Shown here in pieces: positions 34,915-44,130 of a DNA stretch of 64,000 bases. The position numbers were made by a program, and so were the translations under genes. The notes beneath the pieces were generated by a model that was not told the DNA's origin, did no database searches, and was given only the letters and a program-made list of their open reading frames with translations. Location of the stretch: positions 11,238,295-11,302,294 of the forward strand of contig CAXIPT010000003.1 of NCBI GenBank assembly GCA_964030475.1. Reading direction: 5' to 3'. Every line of letters starts with the position of its first letter. Position 1 is the first letter of the stretch. Source of the DNA: Tethya wilhelma. Its lineage: Eukaryota > Porifera > Demospongiae > Tethyida > Tethyidae.

Positions 34915-36649
34915 GCCATGGGTCCTTTCTACTCCTCTGTGTGTACTGAGCTAGGCAGACCCATCGATAGTGCTCTTCTTGCCGAGTTAGAAGCCTCCAA
35001 CAAGGCAGAACTTGAGAAGATAGAGGAAACCATCACGGACGCTGAGAAGAACTTCGGGGAGACGGAGCAGAGAGATGCACTCATGGCCAAGGCCGAGTAC
35101 CTCTGTCGGATCGGAGACAAGGTGAGCATTAATTAGAATTTCACTCAAATTCCCCAGACACAGTTCTCATCCAATTGCTCAGTCAGTATTAGTGCTGCAT
35201 GTTTTGGAGTCAAGGTTTTCATTTCTTGATTACTGATCTCCCTTCGTGTGTAGGATGGTGCAGTGAGTGTGTTCAGAGCTACCTATGAGAAGACGGTAGG
35301 TCTCAGCCATCGTATGGACATCACCTTCTATCTCATACGTCTAGGTCTCTTCTACATGGACCACGACCTCATATCGAGGAACATATTGAAGGCAAAAACG
35401 TGAGAATTGAAAGCTAGAGAAGAGGGGAGAATACCTCCTACAGTTTGCACCCTCACACCTTTATACCCTCATACATACACACCTCACATCCTCACATCCT
35501 CATACCCTCACATCCTCATATCCTCACATCCTCACACCCTCATGCATTCACATCCTCACACCCTCACACACACACACACAGTCTGATAGAGGAGGGAGGG
35601 GACTGGGATCGTAGGAACCGACTCAAAACCTACGAGGGACTGTATGCCATGTCTGTCCGTGACTTCAAGAAAGCTGCTGAGTGTTTCTTTGAAACGATGG
35701 CTACCTTCACTTCAACAGAACTCCTGGAGTATCGTACCTTTGTCAAATATGCCGTGTTCTCATGCATGGTGGCATTAGAGAGAGCAGATGTCAAGAAAAA
35801 TGTAAGTTTGTTTTGTTTTTGAATCTTAAAGTTACGACAAACTGAAATTGTGTGTGTGTGTGCAGGTGATCAATGGTACCGATATACTCGAAGTGCTACA
35901 CGACTATCCCGAGTTGGCCTATCACGTCCATTCACTTTATAACTGTCACTACGATGATTTCTTCAAGAGTTTGAGTAAGTCCCAACAACCACCAAACTAC
36001 CACACACTTTTTACATGCAACATACATACATACATACATACAGTCTGGGCGGAGAGGGACTTTAAATGTGACCGTTACCTAGCTCCCCACTCGCGCTACT
36101 ACATCAGAGAGATGAGAATCAAGGCCTACACCCAACTCCTGGAGTCCTATCGCTCCCTCTCCCTCTCTCACATGGCCAAGTCCTTTGGAGTCGGGGTGGA
36201 GTTTATCGACCATGAGCTGTCGAGATTCATAGCCTTGGGGCGATTGCACTGTCGTATAGATAAAGTAGGCGGAGTTGTGGAGACCAATAGACCAGATAGC
36301 AAGAATTTCTTGTATCAGGTGAGGCACCAGTTGAGATTGTTTGGAGGCATATGTTTCTATGGACACACCATAGGTCGGGAAATTTTCAATAATTTTTTGG
36401 CACTTGCAAGAGTGGTAAAAATTCAATACGTATGTCAATCTTTTACCAAATCAGTTGAAATTAAACATGTGAAAGTTTTTAGCTGTGAAAATTTCCTGAT
36501 CTACGGTATAATTATAGTTTTTTAAAGTTTCAACAGGAGGGTTGTAATTTTGTCTCCTGTTTGGCATGCACTGATTGTAGTCGACGATAAAGCAAGGTGA
36601 TTTGTTGCTGAATAGAGTACAGAAATTGAGCAGGGTCATCAACGTTTAG
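34541..36649 (+). CDS. PSMD6: 26S proteasome non-ATPase subunit 6 (PSMD6/Rpn7)
   Basis: A PCI-domain subunit of the 19S proteasome lid. ATG 34541 gives [19 protein letters not shown]. Exons then at 34916-35121, 35254-35401, about 35581-35801, 35866-35973, 36044-36319 and 36581-36649. Recognisable Rpn7 blocks: [72 protein letters not shown] and [11 protein letters not shown]. The short last exon ([22 protein letters not shown], stop 36647-36649) matches the human C-terminus almost exactly and is too small to show as a long open frame. The second exon follows a (CA)n intron. The last intron holds a fold-back element. Confidence 0.97.
34817..34912. repeat. (CA)n microsatellite, PSMD6 intron 1
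   Basis: About 95 bases of pure CA, ending TGTAG at the acceptor of PSMD6 exon 2. Confidence 0.95.
35450..35580. repeat. Minisatellite of CATCCTCACA-type units, PSMD6 intron
   Basis: Tandem units of about 8-10 bp (CACATCCTCACACCCT variants) end in ACACACAG at the exon starting near 35581. It is the same kind of array as at 18128-18198 and 33230-33345. Confidence 0.8.
36367..36507. mobile_element. Fold-back element in the last PSMD6 intron
   Basis: About 141 bp; left end ACCATAGGTCGGGAAATTTT and, on the minus strand, right end ACCGTAGATCAGGAAATTTT. It shares the GGAAATTTT terminal block with the element at 30818-31025. It reads through the PSMD6 donor region as open sequence but is intronic. 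Confidence 0.55.
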
Positions 36650-36885
36650 GGATAACAGACTATCTAGGCATCAGCACTTTTGACATGATTCTATAATATT
36701 CATTACAATAATAATAACTTTTAATAACTGTAATTTATTCACAAACAAAATGATTTACTTCAATTTTAAAGAAATGAATTAATCAATCAAATCACATAAA
36801 TTGTATGGCATTGCACAGCTTTGTCCAATAAAAAAGCTAGATCAAACATACTGATAGTTGTGGTATAAGTAGACACTTTTTTTCT

Positions 36886-39800
36886 TCAATCGTTTGAAGC
36901 AGCACTGGATTGATCCTGATGATCACCAGCAGCTGCTCTCAGTTGAAGAGAAGGTCTTGTCAGTCCATAAAATTTGCTGGGTATGAGGTTTCTCTTGGTG
37001 GCTTCAAACTGCCACCCTTTGTGCTCTCCACATGTCCTACAGTTCATTATGGTCCACTTGTACCTGCATAATAATTATTATGCATGGCAACTATCTATAA
37101 TGCCTTGATTTTGACCACAAAAGGCGTACGTGGACTATGTGTATATTTTAGCAAAAATTTGGCCATTTTTCAAAAAGTAAACAAATTTGGTATCATTTGA
37201 AAGCTCTCTTTGCACTGATCTCAGTAGTACTTATCCTGGCTCTGTACGACCTTCCTATGTGACTTATTTTGTGAAAAACACTCAACACAACAACATGGTT
37301 ACATAATTTGCTTACCCTGGAAACCATGAGTGCTCTGTTGTAGCTCGACCATATTTCTTAAGGTTGGTAGCGGCTGTGACTGTGAGTGTGTCGTGAACAT
37401 GGCCGCCTGGATTGACGTAGGCAGCCAGTGGTCCATCCACAGACATGCTGAACATGTGCTCCTTCTTGGTGATGACCGTGTGGCAACTCACACAACACAG
37501 GTCAGTGAACTCCTGCAGAGAAATGGCAGAGCAATGGCAGATTGAATTGAAGCATGGCTGCACACACCTAGCCTCATTAATGAGGCCTTGCCACTCTCTC
37601 TCTATATATATTTTCTCTCAAGCAAGAGGAGACAGACTTTCACCAGAAAAAGACTACTGTAAATACCAAGAGTACATCATTTGAAATCTCACAAGGCATT
37701 CTCTGGTAAACTGATGCATGACTCAGATCTTTTTCAGATATTGTTCAGATAATCATACGTACGGTAGTACGTATAGTAGGAATGGGCCGAATGTCCCATA
37801 GACACAATACAAAATGTTTATGATCATAAAAATCTAGCAAAACAAAATTAAGCCTTCAAACTTGCTCAGAGGCTCTAACTGGCAGATTACCCATCGCATG
37901 CAAGGCCTAAAACTCACAGAAACTTTCCTCAGCACTTTTAGAGAGCGCTAGTGGGAAGCCACCATAGTGCCATTTTTGTTCTCCTAACGTACTTACGTAC
38001 TTACGTACTTACGTACTTTCTGACTGACTTACTTGAAAAGGATTTCCAGAGAACCAGAACGTGTTGAGCCAATTTTGACAGCACAAAGTAACTCCTTTTC
38101 ATAGGTACTACATTCCTTGATACTCGTTTTAATCACAAATTAGCCTAAACAAAAACTAGAAAGCTTTGAAACTGAGAGTATAAATTCATGTACTTTAATG
38201 TAGCCATTTTCCTATAGAGTTCAAAGGTCATTAATTATCCACGTGGCATTTTAATGCGCATGCGCATTAGCTGCTCAGTTTAGCAGACAAAGTTGCTTCT
38301 ACTCAGATAACTCAGAGCTTTTTGTAGGGACTAACCAGTCTCTGATAGTCTCCTCACTGTAGTGTTGAAAAAAGTGAATGAACAAGTAGTAAAAATTTCA
38401 AAAAAATAAGCAGTGTAGGAATTTTTTACAGCACTGCCCATTCCTACACTGCTTATTTTTTTGAAATTTTTACTACTTGTTATATAAAACCCTTTAGCTG
38501 TGTACAAAGAAAATATTTGTGAAGGAGGAGCCTGGGAACGAGGCTACGTATATGTAGCTATATAGAAATAAGGCTAACATTCACCATGAGTAACTGATGA
38601 TCTGTACCTATGTATATAGCTTTTTGAACTGACCTGTAATATTTGAAGTCCTCTCTGTAGTCTCTGGGTGGGACAATGAATGGAGAGCAGCTGCAGTTTA
38701 CCAGGATCATCAATGGGCAGTCTCCGTGCCAACCAGTAGGATAAACCTGACGATATATCATTAGATAATTGACAGGGGCTCCCTCTATATTAACTATAGA
38801 GTCTAGTTAATAGACAGGGACTTCCTCTTGGTTGTCTTAACTCACTTTTTACATCTTGTGGTAGCCGAGAAGACTCTGTGCTTTCTTTTTCAAATGTTTT
38901 CAACTCTTGTTCCATCATCAACTTCTCTCTGAAATAATCCTGAACAATAACGATAATCCTAATGATTTCAAACAACTTGGGGAATTTCTGAAGATACACA
39001 CACACTATCATCCATGTGACTCACAGTGTCGTAGAACTTGAACACCCACGGAGGAACAGGACACAAGGTATTGGATAGTCGTGGAGACTGAAATTAGTAA
39101 AAGAAATATCCCAATACCCAGTAAAAGTATACAGTGTTGAGTATATAATAGCATTGACTTGCTTCATTCTAATCTCTGCATATAGTACATACCTCCATTC
39201 GTGCTCTGCAGTGCTGGAGGCGTTCTCTCGTCTCTTTCGTACAATCTGGTTGCCTAGCAACCAACTGCGTTGCATGACACCCGGTGAAGATGTGAGGGGG
39301 ACACGTGAAGAGGTCGTGGGGTCGCGGAGGAAGGTGCTGCTCGGGTAATATCTTCACACGCCCCTCCATTAAACTGCAATCATGACAAATACAGTTTCCT
39401 CATAAACAGATACAATATACTGTTGTTGTTGACACACAGTTCTAGCTTTCACTTTCTATCTACATGTTCATATAGAGGGGAAGAAGGTCAAGGTTCACTA
39501 GACTATCTTTGTACAGTTGGATTTCTCTAGTTTCCATCCATTTATTTGTGATTTACATACACAATCATAATACACACATTATGTTGAGCAAGAATAGTTA
39601 AAGGAGAGAATTTAAAACCTATTATAGAATGAGCTTCAGATTCAAAACAACTTGCACATATGAGAAAAAAAAAACAAATGCCAAGACCAAAATGATTGTT
39701 TTTTAGTTGACATGGTAACCTCGCACAAAAGTGAGCACCAACTCAACACAGACAGTGTCACACTCTCACCCACCCATTGGACTTCCTGATCACCTCCAGA

Positions 39801-40268
39801 AGTCTAAATCTCTGCTTCCCGTGAAACTTCACGACAAAACACGGTCCATAAAAGTACTCCGACTCGTCCTCCCTGAAGGCCACTATCTCTGCCGTGGTAC
39901 CGTAGTCGGCCAGCTCCTCTTGGGTGGGTCTTCTCATCATCTCCCCGTACATCTCCCTTCGACGGAGATCAGTGCAGATGGCGATCGGTTTCTGCTTGGT
40001 ACTGGCATCACGGAGCATCTGGATCATCTGTCGGAGGGAGGGAGGGAGGGAAAAGGGGGGGGGAATAGAATAGAGCTCTGGTAATCAATATTGTCAAAAT
40101 GTGAAGTAATAATTAGTGATGCTTATTTCACTTTCCTGCTCGAAAGAAGAAGTATGTTTTTGTTTATTGTAATAAAGATGTAATACCTATGTAGGTTGGG
40201 CCTGAAATTAGGCAATATTTTTGCACTCACAAACTAGGCTATGTTATCTAATGACTATTACAAACAAA

Positions 40269-40309
<41 letters not shown>

Positions 40310-40930
40310 ATACAAGAGAAGGGTACGAGTCTTACATGTGGATTATAGATGTGCATCGGCAGTGTCTCCTCCGGGAAGAGGACTCTCTTTGAGATGCACA
40401 GCAGGGAGAGAGTGGGTGTGGTCTCCTCGTGTTCCAAATTAGCTCTCCCCTCCTCGTCAAACTCACCTAGATACTGAACCAAGAATGGATCGATTTTCAG
40501 CACACTGGTTTGTCCCATTGAAGTACTCAACTTACCAGATGCTGTGCTGGAAGTGAAACATCAAAGCTTCGTGTCTTATTTTTCTTTGCAGCTTCTTTCT
40601 TCTTCTTCTTCCTCTCATTCTTATCCCCTCCTCCACCAGCTGCTCCTGATGGACCATTATCAACACCATTATGGCGACCATCATCTATTCAAACACATGT
40701 TAAAGAAACTCAAATCACTACAGTACTATTTGCTGTGGTTGTTGTACCATTTATATGGTTGTACCTTGCTGTGTCTCTTGACTCTCCTCTAGCTCCATGC
40801 TCTCATCACTAGACCTGTTGCTCTCTGATCTGCCGTCCTCGTGCTGGAGCAAGGCCTCCTCCTCTTCACTGCTCTGGCCGTCCTCCCCGCCATCCATCCC
40901 GGGCAGGAGAGCACGGATGATTCTCTCCAT
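36886..40930 (-). CDS. CRBN: Cereblon (Lon N-terminal domain and CULT domain)
   Basis: Minus-strand exons encode cereblon, the substrate receptor of a CRL4 (DDB1-CUL4) ubiquitin ligase. ATG 40930 opens an acidic/Ser-rich N-terminus (MERIIRALLPGMDGGEDG). Then: 40686-40537 (SFDVSLPAQHL), 40475-40340 (YLGEFDEE, FPEETLPMHIYNPH), about 40027-39770 (Lon-like: GTTAEIVAFREDE, GKQRFRLLEV), 39365-39193, 39090-39027 (PPWVFKFYDT), about 38960-38840, 38752-38633 (LARRLPIDDPGKLQLL), 37523-37320 and 37065-36886. The CULT domain has two CxxC pairs (CCVSC; CRTC) for zinc and HSWFPGYKWT...GWQF, the three tryptophans of the ligand pocket (human Trp380, Trp386, Trp400). The start lies 96 bp from the divergent copy A. 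Confidence 0.95.
37990..38025. repeat. Short tandem TACTTACG repeat, CRBN intron
   Basis: Four copies of an 8-bp unit (TACTTACG) in a row within the long cereblon intron (37524-38632). Confidence 0.8.
38381..38481. repeat. Perfect 41-bp inverted repeat with 19-bp loop
   Basis: The arm at 38381-38421 (starts AACAAGTAGTAAAAATTTCA) is matched base for base by the reverse complement at 38441-38481, around a 19-bp loop. It lies in a cereblon intron just left of a TAGCCTCG-family terminus. It may be a young fold-back element or a structured RNA; the sequence does not decide. Confidence 0.9.
38508..38546. mobile_element. Single terminus of the TAGCCTCG fold-back family
   Basis: GGAGCCTGGGAACGAGGCTA with the upstream AAATATTTGTGAAGGA matches the right end of the element at 32726-32818. 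No matching left end was seen nearby. Confidence 0.55.
40272..40313. repeat. (CA)n microsatellite, CRBN intron
   Basis: CA run with a TACACATACA tail between two cereblon exons. Confidence 0.9.
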
Positions 40931-40957
40931 CTTTGTTTTCCTTGTCTGCTTGTACAG

Positions 40958-40970
40958 AGGTTAAAGGTCA
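40958..40970 (+). promoter_or_regulatory. DR1-like site between cereblon and copy A
   Basis: AGGTTA A AGGTCA lies 28-40 bp from the cereblon ATG and 57 bp before the copy A ATG. Copies B, C and D of the RING-EGF-GTPase family have the same kind of repeat at the matching place. Confidence 0.5.
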
Positions 40971-40985
40971 TATTAAATTGCAACC

Positions 40986-40999
40986 AGAACTGACGACCA
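40986..40999 (+). promoter_or_regulatory. Conserved promoter block AGAACTGACGACCA (copy A)
   Basis: This 14-base block recurs exactly upstream of copy C (47143) and copy D (55770), 28-66 bp before the ATG. In copy B its ACGACCAC part is found on the minus strand because that segment is inverted. It may mark the transcription start or first-exon UTR. Confidence 0.55.
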
Positions 41000-41026
41000 T
41001 AACCTTCCGATAATTTGTTTACCGAC

Positions 41027-43793
41027 ATGGCTTCAGTTGCTGCTCTCCTTCCTACCCTGCAAGGGAGGTGGATTTGACTGTGAATTTGTGGAAGAGCCAC
41101 CTCAACTCTTACCACAGGTGGAATGTTCTGTGTGCCAAGTGTCTTGCTGTGGAAAGAGCTTCTGTAGAGTTTGCATTGAGAGGGTAAAATCCCTTAAAAA
41201 GCCTTGTCCGACATGCAATGATAAGGATTTCACGACCTTTCACAACAAAGGACTCCAACGTTCCCTATACCAGCTTCAAGTCTACTGCTCACACAAACAG
41301 GAAGGCTGTGAGTGGCAGGGGGAGCTAGGCCAGCTTAATAAGCACCTCAATTTGAACCCCCTGCCTACAAAGCACTTAGAAGGGTGTAAATACAGTGAGA
41401 TCAACTGTCTCTCTTGCACAGAGCTTAGTATACGAAAGAACATTATCCACTTGAATTCTGAAGAAGATATGATCTGTCCCAAGTGTCCGTTCAGCTGTGG
41501 GTATTGCCACAACTACGAGTCTAATTATGAAGATGTCATCAATAATCACTATCCTATGTGTAGTGAATGCCCACAGTCCCAGCAATCAATAGATCCACCT
41601 CAGAATACCCCTCAATCAAACAATGGTAATGAATGTGTTTATGTTATACTTTACATCACTTTACTTTCATAAGTAACATCAAGAGTAAATAATAACAATA
41701 GGTGTTATACACACATGTAATATATTTTAGGAGCTGGTACACAGGACACAGTGCGTAGACGTGAAAATGTGGCAAGAGCAAATGACCCTCCAAATCATGC
41801 TCCCGAGGAAGAGCATCAACAACAAGTTCAAGAGAATGATCAGGAAAGAGCTCAATCAGAAGGAGAAAGACAAGAAGAAAATGCAAGAAATAAGTTTTGT
41901 CAATGTGTAATATGGATAGTCGTTGGTTTGGTGATCTGTATCCTTTCATTCCTTTGCCTCTGTAAGTTGTGTTTACTGTGTATAGCTACAATATGTGGCT
42001 AAGATTTACCACTTGTGTTTGTCGTTAGCCAACTCGGATTCTGCACTTTCATCCACACACAAATGCAGACTTCTACTCACAAGCAAACAAGTGTGACCTT
42101 GTACGGCCTTGGTTTCAGCAATGTGAACACGAGTGCAAGAGCACTGGCTGGTGGTATGAGTGCTACTGTGACCTGGGATATCGACTGAACAATGATAGCA
42201 ACTGGAGATGTGATGGTGAGAGCATCATATTTCAATTGAAATATATAGGAAATAGGATATTGATAGTGTAAAATTCAGAGGTGGGCCTATACTACACCTC
42301 ATATCAATTTCTTTAGTCATTCATTGCATTCCAACTCTTCCCCCATGCAGACATCAATGAGTGCCATGAACAGACCCACCAGTGTGCTCAAACCTGTCAC
42401 AACACCAATGGCTCCTACAGCTGCTCTTGCAGAGAGGGCTACTGTCTGAGTGGAGATGGTCATTATTGCAATGGTTAGAAATAATTATTACTCATAAAAG
42501 TTCAATACTGGTAACTCAAACCTCATTACACTCAATATTATGCTGTAACATTCCCAGACTTTTTGTAGAAATAACATGCACAATATTATACACACATATA
42601 TACCTCTCATACTATGAATGCTTCAGATATCGATGAGTGTCAGAGAAGGACTCACAAATGTAGTCAACTCTGTACCAACACTGAAGGTTCATACAAGTGT
42701 TCTTGTAAACCTGGATATGAGCTAGGAAGTGATGGAGCACACTGCTATGGTGTGTTGCTAGCTTCAGTACTAGTGCATTGTATACAAAAAAAATCTTGAG
42801 TTGGTCCATATTCTGCTAACTACATATCATTTAACTGCACCTATATGGTTTATCATTAATGCTCTTTCCAGATATTGACGAGTGTGCAATAGGAACCCAC
42901 AAATGTGAGCATGTCTGTCACAACACTGATGGATCATACTCATGTACCTGCTACCCTAGAGGTCACTACTATCTTTCAGAGGATGGGCTGCATTGTGAGA
43001 GTGAGTCAGTTGGTTATTTACATAATTATGCATTTGAATCACTGAGTCAGGAACTTTATAAAAGGTTGGCATGAACTTTATTCCAGATCGAAAAAATTGG
43101 AAATTTCATAGTTGGAGTGACAGCACTACCCTGGACATCTTGCTGATTGGTCAAACAGGAGTAGGAAAGTCATCACTCATCAATGGATTGCTAGGAGCTA
43201 AAGTCATTGACATTAACCATGATACACGTACAACAGACACGATGAAAGTGTCCAGTTACAACTTTATAAAGAACGGTGTGGACATCAGAGTGTGGGACTC
43301 GCCTGGTCTTCAAGATCAAAGTGGTAATGAGGACGACTACATTGCCGATATGAAAGATAAATGTGACAGTCTGAACTTTGTCTTCTATTGTCTCAGAATG
43401 GACGTAACCAACAATGACAGGGTTATAATTGATAAGCTCAACAATGTATTTGGGAAAGAATTTTGGGATCGGACTTTCTTTATTCTAACATTTGCAAATC
43501 GAATTGAACTGCCCAGGAAAAACCATCCCCAGAGCAAGGAAGAGTATTTCACCGAGAGACTCAATGCCTGGGTCAAAGAAATCCATGAGGTACTCATTAG
43601 AGCTGGAATTTCAATTAATTTAAGTACTCTTAAAAAACGAGTCATACCAGCTGGATTTGATGACCCACATCTCCCTGATCGCAAGTTCTGGCTCAGCCAA
43701 CTCTGGCAAGACTTTGAGAAGGAGATACATGAACAATCGACTGAGAAGACATGGTATGAGAGATTGCGGTCATGGCTACCCTTTACTAGTTAA
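41027..43793 (+). pseudogene. Copy A: RING/TRAF-zf-TM-EGF-GTPase gene, damaged
   Basis: Order: RING/zinc-finger exon (41027 to about 41624), linker and TM exon (about 41732-41960: VIWIVVGLVICILSFLCL), EGF-like exon 42071-42214, EGF exons at 42352, 42629 and 42872, and GTPase exon to the stop at 43793. Compared with copies C and D it has four faults. The ATG at 41027 is out of frame with [11 protein letters not shown] because of an indel. Eight residues inside the RING (LLVLCEPY) are deleted. The EGF-to-GTPase junction lacks 8 bases, shifting frame. About 32 residues are missing near the GTPase C-terminus (LSQLW joins DFEKE). The GTPase frame itself is open ([19 protein letters not shown]) and could start at an ATG at 43071. 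Probably a pseudogene, or expressed only as a GTPase fragment. Confidence 0.6.
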
Positions 43794-43907
43794 ATAGCTA
43801 TCATTATGCTGTTGTAAATAATAATTATTTTTGTAATAGCTTTGATTTTACTGCTCTCCTGAAACCTCATCTTGTTTCAGTCCATGCATCCTGAATCACT
43901 AGTTCAC

Positions 43908-43920
43908 AGGTCAAAGGTCA
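43908..43920 (+). promoter_or_regulatory. Perfect DR1 upstream of copy B
   Basis: AGGTCA A AGGTCA, an ideal DR1, sits just left of the inverted segment of copy B, at the same place as in copies A, C and D. Confidence 0.5.
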
Positions 43921-43937
43921 TAAGGTAGACTACATGA

Positions 43938-44130
43938 AGCACACAGAACATTCCACCTGTGGTAAGAGTTGAGGTGGCTCTTCCACAAATTCACAGTCAA
44001 ATCCACCTCCCTTGCAGGGATTAGTTTTAGCAGTAATCACACGAATAAGGTGAGCAGCAACAGTATCCATATTGCAGAACACTGACACAGCAGACAAGAT
44101 CAAGAGGAAACAAAAATATCTTGTGGTCGT
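43938..44130 (-). other. Inverted segment of about 190 bp carrying the copy B 5' UTR and first codons
   Basis: On the minus strand this segment reads the family 5' UTR, an ATG near 44070 and MDTVAAHL...[14 protein letters not shown]...VECSVC. At both borders the sequence switches to the plus strand: [15 protein letters not shown] resumes at about 44131. The left break falls between promoter and UTR, the right break inside the RING codons, so one inversion split the exon. Confidence 0.8.

Noticed and set aside
36079..36438. Minus-strand open frame across a PSMD6 exon
   Set aside because: Antisense shadow of a well-conserved PSMD6 exon.
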